Source: an uncultured candidate division WWE3 bacterium
GTDB taxonomy: Bacteria; Patescibacteriota; WWE3; UBA101185; UBA10185
Length of the DNA stretch: 64,000 nucleotides
Assembly: GCA_938004185.1 (NCBI GenBank)
Contig: CALKWN010000065.1
Coordinates: forward strand, 62,001-126,000
Direction of reading: 5' to 3'
The notes below the pieces were generated by a model. The model saw only the letters and a list, made by a program, of their open reading frames with translations, was not told the origin of the DNA and made no database searches. The translations under genes were made by a program, and so were the position numbers. This document shows positions 42,517 to 50,588 of this stretch, piece by piece. Position 1 is the first letter of the stretch. Each line of letters starts with the position of its first letter.

Positions 42517-44526
42517 TTAATTATTGGGAACGAATTCCCCCGCTTCTTCGGCTAGCCTTTCTTTTAAAAGCGGGTAGTGGTCAAGAAAGGGGTAAATTTC
42601 CTGGGCTTCCTCTTTGGCCTCCTCTAACATTCTAACATTGAATACGTCTGCGACCTTGAACTTTTTAAAACCATGCTGAAGAGAGCCGAATATATCTCCC
42701 TGCCCCCTTACTCGCATGTCAATTTCTGCTAGTTCTGTTCCGTTGTCGATTTTTTCAAGATTTTTTAATCTCGCATAGGCGTTTCTTGACGATGTGCCTA
42801 AAAATGCCAGGCAGAAGCCCTCTTTTTCGCCTCTACCGACCCTTCCCCGCAATTGGTGTAAACTTGCCAGCCCGTACCTTTCGGCGCTCTCTATAACCAT
42901 TACGGAGGCTTCAGGTACATCTATTCCCACTTCTATAACAGGGGTAGACACTAAGACCTTAATTTCGCCTTTTCTGAATTTTTCGACCACACTCTCTTTC
43001 TCGGCCGATTTCATCCTACCGTGTAGCAGGCCCATCGAAAACCCATTAAAATAGGTTTTTTTAAGCTCCTCATATTCGGCTTCGGCGGCCTTAACATTTT
43101 CAAAAATTTGATTTTCACTGGTTTCTATTAAAGGGCAGACTATAAAAGTGGGTTCATTTTTTTGTCTAATCCATTTGTATGCTTGATCTCTGGCGTTTTC
43201 AGGAATTACTTTGGTTGTAATTTTTCTTTTTTCATTGGGGTGGGTTTTTAATACCGAAATTGAAAGGTCTCCGTAAATGGTAAGGGCAAGTGTTCTTGGT
43301 ATCGGTGTTGCGGTCATAGCCAGTAAATGAGGTACGGCGCCTTTTCCGGCTAAATCCAGGATTTTTCCCCTCTGCTCTACTCCGAACCTGTGTTGCTCGT
43401 CTATTACTACAAAACCTATTTTGCTAAATTTTTCTTTGGAATATATAAGAGCGTGTGTTCCTATAAGTATGTCGTAGTCATCAGTTTCTGGTTTGTTTGA
43501 GCCCGTAATGAGAGAAATTTTTACTCCCGTCGGTTCCAGTAAGGTTTTAAAAGTTTCAAAATGCTGTTTTGCCAGTATTTCGGTAGGTGCCATATACAGC
43601 GACTTGTAACCGTTAAGGTGGGTATTATAAGCGATTATAAGGGCAACGATCGTTTTTCCCGTTCCCACATCTCCCTCCAGAAGCCTGTTCATGGGGTGTT
43701 TATTTTCGGTGTCTTTTAGGATTTCTTGTACGGCTTTTTGTTGGGAGTCAGTGAGTTTAAACGGCAACGACGCTATTAAAGTATTAATTTGAGTATTTTT
43801 TATTGCCATTGGAGTACCTTTGAGCGTCCTTGTCCACTGATCGCGTCTTTTTTCTACTTTCAATAGTTCCAGGAATAATTCTTCGAATTCAAAGCGTTCC
43901 CGCGCTTTTTCTGCGTTTATGGGTGTATCGGGAAAGTGAATTTGTTTCACACTCCAATTAAATGTGTTCAAATTACGTTTTTTTATTGTAATTTCGGGTA
44001 AAAATTCGGTAAAGTCATTTTCCCCTAATACGACGTCGTTAATCCTAGCCCGAAGCCACTTGGAAGTTACTCCGTAGGTTTCGGGATACACAGGTACCAA
44101 CCGCCCGGTGTTTATGTTTACTTCCCTACTCTCCTCCAGCTCGGGGCTAATAAAAGCCAGTTTCCTATCAAATAATCCGGTTTTACCGCTTACAGTATAT
44201 TCACGGCCTGTTTTTAATGTTGATTTAAGGTAGTGCTGGTTAAAAAAAATTAAATTTATTTCGCCCGTGTGATCGGCAACTAAAACTTTTGTGAGGCGTT
44301 TTCCGTTTTTGGTAAATATGTTAGTGACCGAGCCCAGAACCCCCTTGATAGTCGCTGTTTCATTTTCCAGCAGTTGAGTAACGGATTTTACATTTGAGTA
44401 GTCCTCGTATCTGAAAGGAAAGTGATATAACAAATCACGAACTGTCCTAACCTCTAAATTTTCCAAAAGTTTTTTATACTTAGGTCCGACTTTTGGTACT
44501 ACACCTACGGGTGAAGATAGTTTCAT
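42517..44526 (-). CDS. recG: ATP-dependent DNA helicase RecG
   Basis: RecG remodels stalled forks and Holliday junctions. The 669-residue protein has an N-terminal wedge OB domain (about 50-150), Walker A EGDVGTGKTIVAL, the DEQH box (VIDEQHRFG), TATPIPRTLAL and the helicase C-terminal part with RGRVGRGEKEGFCL. It lies directly after a 41-residue membrane protein. Confidence 0.95.
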   Translation of the reverse strand: MKLSSPVGVVPKVGPKYKKLLENLEVRTVRDLLYHFPFRYEDYSNVKSVTQLLENETATIKGVLGSVTNIFTKNGKRLTKVLVADHTGEINLIFFNQHYLKSTLKTGREYTVSGKTGLFDRKLAFISPELEESREVNINTGRLVPVYPETYGVTSKWLRARINDVVLGENDFTEFLPEITIKKRNLNTFNWSVKQIHFPDTPINAEKARERFEFEELFLELLKVEKRRDQWTRTLKGTPMAIKNTQINTLIASLPFKLTDSQQKAVQEILKDTENKHPMNRLLEGDVGTGKTIVALIIAYNTHLNGYKSLYMAPTEILAKQHFETFKTLLEPTGVKISLITGSNKPETDDYDILIGTHALIYSKEKFSKIGFVVIDEQHRFGVEQRGKILDLAGKGAVPHLLAMTATPIPRTLALTIYGDLSISVLKTHPNEKRKITTKVIPENARDQAYKWIRQKNEPTFIVCPLIETSENQIFENVKAAEAEYEELKKTYFNGFSMGLLHGRMKSAEKESVVEKFRKGEIKVLVSTPVIEVGIDVPEASVMVIESAERYGLASLHQLRGRVGRGEKEGFCLAFLGTSSRNAYARLKNLEKIDNGTELAEIDMRVRGQGDIFGSLQHGFKKFKVADVFNVRMLEEAKEEAQEIYPFLDHYPLLKERLAEEAGEFVPNN

Positions 44527-44527
44527 T

Positions 44528-44653
44528 TTAAAGTATGTAAGGCAGTATAGATGTTGCGATTAGAGCCAGCCCGCTTATTGCGATGACGGTTCTGTAAATG
44601 TTTTCTCTTTTGAAAAGCTTTTTTATTTTTTTCTTTATTTCTTTTTTAGTCAT
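44528..44653 (-). CDS. 41-residue membrane protein between tyrS and recG
   Basis: The product has a very basic N-terminus (TKKEIKKKIKKLFKR) and one hydrophobic helix (about 19-40: YRTVIAISGLALIATSILPY). GGAGGAAAAA precedes the ATG, which overlaps the tyrS stop, and recG starts one base after its stop. These junctions support a real gene. It resembles small membrane anchors; function unknown. Confidence 0.65.
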   Translation of the reverse strand: MTKKEIKKKIKKLFKRENIYRTVIAISGLALIATSILPYIL

Positions 44654-45866
44654 TTTTTCCTCCGACTTTAAAATATTTTCTTTTACCGAATTTTACAAGT
44701 GTTCCTTCGGCGAATTCAACTTCTTTTTGGAATTCCGTAATTTTTTGGCCGTTTACTTCTACCCCTCCTTGTGTGATCACTCTTTTTATTTGGCTCGAAG
44801 ATTGGGAGTTTTGTAAAGCTTTCTGCAAGAATTCGGCAACTGTCATTTTCCCTGTTATAGCAACATTTTCGGTGTCTTCGTCTGTAATTTCTTTTTTCTG
44901 AACGGTTCTTTCGAAATGTTCCTGTGCTTTTGCTGCTTTTTGAGCGCCTTTTATAACTTTTACAATTTCAAATGCCATCAGCTTTTTGAATTGCATTGGG
45001 TTTTCGCCGGCTTGAATTTGTTTGTTTATTTCCCATATGTCTTCCATAGGGATATCGGTTAGTAAGCGCATGCCTTTAGTAATGAGCTCGTCGGGGTAAG
45101 ACATGGCTTTTCCGTACATTACTTCGGGTGTATCCGAAAGATTTATTCCGTTTCCTTTGGTTTTGCTCATTGTAAGGGCGTCGGGTGCTTCCATCATTTC
45201 GTTTGCGCGCACGAATTTTTCTTTACCTAGGTATCTTTTTACTAGTTCTCGACCCATCATCATGTTAAAAATTTGGTCGGTTCCGCCTATTTCAAGGTCT
45301 ATGTTCATCGCAACACTATCGAACCCCTGCATTAAAGGGTAAATAAATTCGTGCAGTCCTATGGGGTTGTTTTGTTTAAGTCTTCTTGCAAAAAGGTCCC
45401 TTTCCATCATTTGCTGAACGGTGGCGTTTGACATTAGTTTTATAAGGTCTGCCAGACCGAGTTTTGAAAGCCACTCATGATTACGCACGAATTGCACGGG
45501 GTTTTTTCCTTCAAAATCTATAAGTTGGGCTGCTTGTTCTTTCCAACCTTCCATATTTTTTTGAATTTCTTCTTCGCTTAGTAAAGGTCGGGTGGTCTCC
45601 TTATCAGGGTCTCCGGCTAAAGCAGTAAAATCACCCACTAAAAACATTACCTCATGGCCTAATTCCTGGAGGATTTTGAGAGCGCGGGCTCCCATTGCGT
45701 GGCCGACATGAAGATGCGGCCCCGAAGGGTCGTAGCCTTGGTATGCGCGGATTTTTTCTCCCGACATAAGTTTCTTTTTAAGCTCTTCTTTTGAAGGATA
45801 GATTGAGTCGACACCCCTCTCAAGAAAAGTGTTGATTAGTTTTTCATCTGTGCTGACTTTGGTCAT
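44646..45866 (-). CDS. tyrS: Tyrosyl-tRNA synthetase
   Basis: The 406-residue class I enzyme has GYDPSGPHLHVGHA (HIGH motif as HVGH) near residue 41, the KMSKS loop as TMSKTKGN and a C-terminal S4 RNA-binding domain (about 340-400). It charges tRNA-Tyr. It opens the operon with recG and rsmD. Confidence 0.95.
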   Translation of the reverse strand: MTKVSTDEKLINTFLERGVDSIYPSKEELKKKLMSGEKIRAYQGYDPSGPHLHVGHAMGARALKILQELGHEVMFLVGDFTALAGDPDKETTRPLLSEEEIQKNMEGWKEQAAQLIDFEGKNPVQFVRNHEWLSKLGLADLIKLMSNATVQQMMERDLFARRLKQNNPIGLHEFIYPLMQGFDSVAMNIDLEIGGTDQIFNMMMGRELVKRYLGKEKFVRANEMMEAPDALTMSKTKGNGINLSDTPEVMYGKAMSYPDELITKGMRLLTDIPMEDIWEINKQIQAGENPMQFKKLMAFEIVKVIKGAQKAAKAQEHFERTVQKKEITDEDTENVAITGKMTVAEFLQKALQNSQSSSQIKRVITQGGVEVNGQKITEFQKEVEFAEGTLVKFGKRKYFKVGGKND

Positions 45867-45872
45867 GTTAAC

Positions 45873-45878
45873 AGTATA
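45873..45878 (-). promoter_or_regulatory. -10 box of tyrS
   Basis: TATACT on the minus strand ends six bases before the ATG, the same distance as for several other genes here. The -35 is weak. Confidence 0.6.
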
Positions 45879-45935
45879 TTATAATTTAGGATTGAAGACT
45901 ATTATTTAAAGCCGGAAAAGGCCTGAAAAAAATTT

Positions 45936-45976
45936 GAGCCGCCAATACCCCTGAAAAAGATAAGTATAAGCGGCTC
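45936..45976 (-). terminator. GAGCCGC hairpin terminator of the small-ORF operon
   Basis: On the minus strand GAGCCGC and GCGGCTC form the base of a long stem that continues with ATAC/GTAT pairing, followed by AAATTTTTTTC. It starts eight bases after the stop at 45984. Confidence 0.8.
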
Positions 45977-45983
45977 ATAAGAA

Positions 45984-46250
45984 CTAAATCATTCCGATCG
46001 GTCTAGCTCTGTAGCAAAAAACATAACCGTCGTTGGATGCTTGCGGTAACGAGGTTATTTGATAGACCCCACGGTTGTATATTACATACGATCCTACACC
46101 GTAATATCCGTTATTGGACATAAGTTCACTTCTGCTGGCAGGTTCCCCGTCGAAAATAATCGGGTTGCGAAAACTGCCGGGCGGTGATCTTCGGTCAGGC
46201 TTTATTGCAAGTATTTTTCTTGCTTTGGAACAGTTTTTAGAACCGTTCAT
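45984..46250 (-). CDS. Small protein of unknown function (88 residues)
   Basis: No family is recognised. It has three Cys and a C-terminal beta-rich stretch with NNGYYGVGSYVIYNRGVYQI. GAGGAGGGAATC precedes the ATG. It is the last of three small genes between tyrS and the penicillin-binding protein gene, and ends at a good terminator. Confidence 0.65.
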   Translation of the reverse strand: MNGSKNCSKARKILAIKPDRRSPPGSFRNPIIFDGEPASRSELMSNNGYYGVGSYVIYNRGVYQITSLPQASNDGYVFCYRARPIGMI

Positions 46251-46288
46251 GATTCCCTCCTCTTGTTTGGATGAGGGCGGTACAAAAA

Positions 46289-46444
46289 TCAGCTTTCAAT
46301 GGGTGAGCGAACCGAGTTTCTTTTACGTCGCAGCTCCTCCAGTCTGTCTTTTTCCTGTTTGCAAAGACGGCAGTCTTTGTCGACTGCTTTTTTCTCCAAA
46401 TTTGCCAACTCGGCTAACTCTTTCCGTTTCAGCTTCATACCCAT
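46289..46444 (-). CDS. 51-residue charged protein with CxxC
   Basis: The product is a charged helix (KLKRKELAELANLEKKAVD) with CRLC in the middle, possibly half of a zinc site. GAGGAG is spaced well before the ATG. It lies 10 bases after the 84-residue gene. Function is unknown. Confidence 0.6.
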   Translation of the reverse strand: MGMKLKRKELAELANLEKKAVDKDCRLCKQEKDRLEELRRKRNSVRSPIES

Positions 46445-46454
46445 TTTGTCTCCT

Positions 46455-46709
46455 CTATTTATTTACAGTTTTTTGTGATACGACAGTATGAACACAGGGA
46501 AATTCTTTCCTCGCGAAATCATACCTAAGATAATCTACCTGTAAAATTTTTTTTGTACCGTCGGGTTCGGTTATCATTATGCCAACTCTCTTTCCTAACT
46601 GCGCGTTTGCACAAAGAAGTGTTTTTTCCGAACCCTCCTCTTGGATCAACTCAGCGTTATCCAACAATTGCGGAGTTCCTCGATATACGAGGCTTAATCG
46701 AACTCTCAT
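46455..46709 (-). CDS. Small protein of unknown function (84 residues)
   Basis: No family is recognised. The product seems a small beta-barrel type fold (RVRLSLVYRGTP, then RVGIMITEPDGTKKILQVDYLRYDF) with two Cys. AAAGGAGAC precedes the ATG. It is the first gene of a three-gene unit whose promoter faces away from the penicillin-binding protein gene. Confidence 0.68.
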   Translation of the reverse strand: MRVRLSLVYRGTPQLLDNAELIQEEGSEKTLLCANAQLGKRVGIMITEPDGTKKILQVDYLRYDFARKEFPCVHTVVSQKTVNK

Positions 46710-46739
46710 TCAGTCTCCTTTCTCTTAGAATTTGCACAT

Positions 46740-46788
46740 ATTATAACAAAAACGCCGATTAATCAAATGAGTGCGGGAGTGGTATAAT
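46740..46788. promoter_or_regulatory. Divergent promoters between the small-ORF operon and the PBP gene
   Basis: Minus strand: TATAAT at 46745-46740 with an extended TGT, giving a leader of about 25 bases. Plus strand: TATAAT at 46783-46788, six bases before the PBP ATG. The two -10 boxes are 37 bases apart, so their polymerase footprints overlap. Confidence 0.6.
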
Positions 46789-46794
46789 TTTGTA

Positions 46795-49497
46795 ATGCCG
46801 GTTGTAAACTCAAGAAAGTACAAAAGGTATCGTTCAAAAAAGGGCCTTTTAAATAAAATTAAAAAATATTTTGATTTTTCACACGTCTCCGATGTTTATG
46901 AGAAGGCCAAACCGACTAACATGTCTTTAGCCGGTTTGGGCGAAAAAAAGCTTAAAAGACTGACAATTCTTTCATCTGCCGTGCTTTTTTTAATGGTTGT
47001 CGGTTTATTCGGCACCATAATAGTATTTGCCTATTTTTCCAGAGAACTTCCCGACCCTACCAGACTTCTTGAAAGAAGCTTTGAACTTTCCACAAGGTTT
47101 TACGACCGAAACGACAAGTTGATTTACGAGGTTTTCGGTGACAAAAACAGGACTTTAGTAAAACTCGAGGAAGTTAATCCTTACGTTACTTACGCTACTC
47201 TTTCAGTTGAGGATTCGGAGTTTTATCTTCACAAAGGTTACTCGATAAGAGGTATGGCAAGGGCTTTAAGAAACACCTTTACCGGTGAAGGCCTTCAGGG
47301 AGGCTCTACATTAACCCAGCAGGTTATAAAGAACACACTTTTAACCCAGGATAGAACTATCGTCCGTAAAATCAAGGAAATGATACTTTCTTTGCAGTTA
47401 GAGAATAAGTACAGCAAAGATGAAATTATCCAGATGTATTTAAATGAAACTCCTTACGGAGGTCAGAATTACGGTATATACAGCGCCTCAAAGGCGTATT
47501 TCAATAAACTTCCTAAAGACTTAACTGTGGCTGAATCGGCTTATTTGGCCGGATTACCTCAAAGACCGAGTTACTACTCACAGTTCGGCGCCAATCCCGA
47601 GGCGGGCCTTGAAAGAAAAGACTATGTTTTGTACTTAATGCATGAGCGCGGGTGGGTTGCCGGAGACAGCAAACGCCACTACTTAAGCACCGAAGATTAC
47701 GAGGCGGCAAAAAGCGAGGAATTAAGGTTTGAAACCGCCCGTGTTCCGCTTGAAGCGCCACACTTTGTATTTTATGCAAAGTCATACCTTGTAGATTTAC
47801 TGGGCGAGGATGCCGTTGAAAAAGGCGGATTAAAAGTAAAAACCTCAATAGACTTGGATGTGCAGAAACTTGCCCAGGATACAGTAACAAACGAATTAGA
47901 TAAATCAGCAAATTTAAATGTTTGGAATGGCGCGATGGTGGTACTAGATCCCAAAACAGGCCAGATTCTAGCTATGGTGGGTTCAAAAGGATACAACCTT
48001 GATCCCCAGCCTGAAGGATGTGTTTCCGGAACTTCGGGAGAAAATTCGTGCAAATTCGACCCTTACGTTAATGTCGCTCTTTCACTAAGACAACCCGGCT
48101 CCGCAATAAAACCCGTAACTTACGCTTCCATGCTCCAGCAGGGTTACTCAGCCGCGTATCCCTTTTTGGATATGCCTATCGCCTTTGAGGGTTCAGCTCC
48201 CGACAAGCCTTACGAGCCGGAAAACTACGACGGAATATTCAGAGGTGTTGTTTCTATGAGGCGTTCGCTGGCTAACTCATTAAATATTCCGGCGGTAGAG
48301 GCGTTAAAAATAGGTGGAATCGACAACATGATTGATCTGGCCGAAAAAATGGGTATTTCCACATTTACGGACCGCGACAGATACGGTTTGGCTTTAACAC
48401 TTGGTGGCGGAGAAACAAGGCTCCTGGAACTGACAGGCGCTTTCTCGGTTTTCGCGGCTGAAGGAATGTACAACAAACCCACTCCTATAATAGAAGTGTT
48501 GGATTCCAACGGTAAGGTTGTTTATAAAGCACAGCATCAAAGTACTCGAGCTCTCGACGAAGGAACCGCGTTTTTAATTTCAGATATACTTTCCGACAAC
48601 GGAGCCCGTTCAGATGTATTTGGGTCTAACAGCCTTTTAAACATTCCCGGCCACACAGTAGCGGCCAAAACCGGAACGACCGATGATAAAAGAGATAACT
48701 ACGCAATGGGATACACTCCTTTTGTTGTCGTGGGTGTGTGGGTCGGTAACAGCAATAACGAAAAAATGAATCCTTACATTGCTTCAGGTATTTCGGGGGC
48801 GTCTCCTATTTGGAATACCTTCATGAAAGAATACCTTAAGAACAAAGAAGATCAAAAATTCAACATTCCTTCAAACGTTGAAAAATTCGAGGTTGATAGG
48901 CTGACAGGCGGCTTACCTTATGATGATTTTGAAAAAAGAAGTGAATGGTTTGTAAAGGGCACCGAGCCCACCGCCAGAAGCGACTGGTTTCAGAGGCTCG
49001 AAATATGCGAAATCGACGGCCGCATCGCCAACGAAGGATGTAAGGATGCGGGCAAAACCGACGAGGAAAGTTTTGTACGCATAACCGCTCCTTACAGCGA
49101 ATGGCAACCTGCGGTAGATGCGTGGGTAAAAGAAAAATATAAAGATGACGACAAATTCTTCCCTCCCCTTATGGTGTCAAAACTGGAATTTGACGGAGAC
49201 AGTGTTTCAAATAAAGACGATGTTAATGTCGAAATAGTTGGGGTTAAAGACGGTCAAAGCGTTCCGCTTAAGTTTAGATTAAACGTTGAAATTTCAGCAT
49301 ACAACGATATAAAGGTTGTAAGAATTTACATGGACGACAACAAGATTGCCGAGGACGACAGCAGTCCTTATGGTTACAACTTCGAGCTCTCGGCATCGGA
49401 TATCGGAAGTCACGAATTTAAGGCAACAGTTACGGACGAGGACGGAAACAAGGGTGAGGCAAAAATCAGGCTCAATGTTATCGGTTACGCAAGATAA
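46795..49497 (+). CDS. Class A penicillin-binding protein
   Basis: The 900-residue enzyme polymerises and cross-links peptidoglycan outside the membrane. It has a basic cytoplasmic tail, one membrane helix (about 58-82), a glycosyltransferase 51 domain with EDSEFYLHKGYS and GGSTLTQQ, and a transpeptidase with SxxK in PGSAIKP, SxN in SLANSLN and KTGTT. The C-terminal 100 residues form an immunoglobulin-like domain. It has a -10 box six bases before the ATG at 46795; an earlier in-frame start is disfavoured. Confidence 0.93.
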   Translation: MPVVNSRKYKRYRSKKGLLNKIKKYFDFSHVSDVYEKAKPTNMSLAGLGEKKLKRLTILSSAVLFLMVVGLFGTIIVFAYFSRELPDPTRLLERSFELSTRFYDRNDKLIYEVFGDKNRTLVKLEEVNPYVTYATLSVEDSEFYLHKGYSIRGMARALRNTFTGEGLQGGSTLTQQVIKNTLLTQDRTIVRKIKEMILSLQLENKYSKDEIIQMYLNETPYGGQNYGIYSASKAYFNKLPKDLTVAESAYLAGLPQRPSYYSQFGANPEAGLERKDYVLYLMHERGWVAGDSKRHYLSTEDYEAAKSEELRFETARVPLEAPHFVFYAKSYLVDLLGEDAVEKGGLKVKTSIDLDVQKLAQDTVTNELDKSANLNVWNGAMVVLDPKTGQILAMVGSKGYNLDPQPEGCVSGTSGENSCKFDPYVNVALSLRQPGSAIKPVTYASMLQQGYSAAYPFLDMPIAFEGSAPDKPYEPENYDGIFRGVVSMRRSLANSLNIPAVEALKIGGIDNMIDLAEKMGISTFTDRDRYGLALTLGGGETRLLELTGAFSVFAAEGMYNKPTPIIEVLDSNGKVVYKAQHQSTRALDEGTAFLISDILSDNGARSDVFGSNSLLNIPGHTVAAKTGTTDDKRDNYAMGYTPFVVVGVWVGNSNNEKMNPYIASGISGASPIWNTFMKEYLKNKEDQKFNIPSNVEKFEVDRLTGGLPYDDFEKRSEWFVKGTEPTARSDWFQRLEICEIDGRIANEGCKDAGKTDEESFVRITAPYSEWQPAVDAWVKEKYKDDDKFFPPLMVSKLEFDGDSVSNKDDVNVEIVGVKDGQSVPLKFRLNVEISAYNDIKVVRIYMDDNKIAEDDSSPYGYNFELSASDIGSHEFKATVTDEDGNKGEAKIRLNVIGYAR

Positions 49498-49512
49498 CAA
49501 AAGGCAATTCCC

Positions 49513-49541
49513 TTGACACATCCGCCCCTTACTGCAATATT
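49513..49541 (+). promoter_or_regulatory. pheST promoter
   Basis: TTGACA, 17 bases, AATATT with an extended TGC. The start codon at 49553 is 11 bases further on, so any leader is about five bases. No tRNA-binding leader (T-box) is seen. Confidence 0.6.
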
Positions 49542-49552
49542 TGGTTAGGGAT

Positions 49553-50587
49553 ATGAAAAACGATTTAAACTCAATTAAACAACAGGCGCAGGAAGAATTG
49601 GCGTCTTCCTCTACCTCGCAGGATGCGTCGGAATGGTACTCAAAGTATCTGGGCAAAAAGGGAATTTTAAGAAATCTAACTTCCGACGTGAAAGGTCTTT
49701 CAGAAGAAGAAAAGCGGACTTTAGGCCGTGGTGTCAATGAACTCAAACTGTTTCTTCAAGAAATTTACTCAAACAGGCAAGAAACCCCCTCAGTACAAGA
49801 AAAAGACGAGAAATTAGCGGATTTTTACAAAACTCTGCCGGGCAAAAAACCCGACATCGGGCATCTGCATTTAATCACCCAGGCCATACGTGAGATAAAT
49901 GCCGTTTTTGCAAAATTGGGTTTTGTGCGTGTGCGTTACCCCGAAGTCGAGTGGGACTACTACGCTTTTGAGGCATTAAACATGCCCGCCACCCACCCCG
50001 CCCGTGACGAGTGGGAAACTTTCTTTGTCGACCTTCCAGAAGACAAAAAGATGGGAAAAGTTGTTATTACTCCCCATACATCGAGCGGCCAGGTTCGCGA
50101 AATGCTCAAAGGCGACCTACCAATTAGAATGATAAACATTTCAAGATGCGGACGCAGACAAATCGACATAAACCACGTGCCGACCTTTTACCAGTTCGAA
50201 GGCCTTTTAATAGACAAAAACATTAGCATCACCCATCTAAAGGGCGTTCTCGAATATTTCATTCATAATTTTTTTGGTAAGGACACCAAGTTCCGTCTGC
50301 GTCCCTATGACTTTAGGTTTACAGAGCCCAGCTTTGAGGTAGACGTAACCTGCAGTATCTGTGGAGGGAAAGGCTGCCGTTTCTGCAAAGAAGGATGGGT
50401 TGAGCTTGGCGGCGCCGGAATGGTTCACCCGAACGTACTAAAAGCAGGAGGTATCGATCCTGAAGAATATTCTGGATTCGCTTTTGGCTGGGGAGTTGAA
50501 AGAGTTTTGATGATGAGATCAGGATTAAAAATCGACGACATCCGCCACCTGTTGGAAAATAACTTAAAATTTTTGGAGCAATTTTAA
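49553..50587 (+). CDS. pheS: Phenylalanyl-tRNA synthetase alpha subunit
   Basis: The 344-residue class II subunit has an N-terminal coiled coil and the catalytic domain with THPARDEWETFFV (motif 1-like), TPHTSSGQVR, FYQFEGLLID (motif 2) and GFAFGWGVERVLM (motif 3). A CSICGGKGCRFC segment of four Cys suggests a zinc site, present in many short PheS proteins. It is followed one base later by pheT. Confidence 0.95.
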   Translation: MKNDLNSIKQQAQEELASSSTSQDASEWYSKYLGKKGILRNLTSDVKGLSEEEKRTLGRGVNELKLFLQEIYSNRQETPSVQEKDEKLADFYKTLPGKKPDIGHLHLITQAIREINAVFAKLGFVRVRYPEVEWDYYAFEALNMPATHPARDEWETFFVDLPEDKKMGKVVITPHTSSGQVREMLKGDLPIRMINISRCGRRQIDINHVPTFYQFEGLLIDKNISITHLKGVLEYFIHNFFGKDTKFRLRPYDFRFTEPSFEVDVTCSICGGKGCRFCKEGWVELGGAGMVHPNVLKAGGIDPEEYSGFAFGWGVERVLMMRSGLKIDDIRHLLENNLKFLEQF

Positions 50588-50588
50588 A

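Noticed and set aside
49497..49552. T-box or attenuator before pheST
   Set aside because: The gap is 55 bases and the predicted leader is only about five bases.
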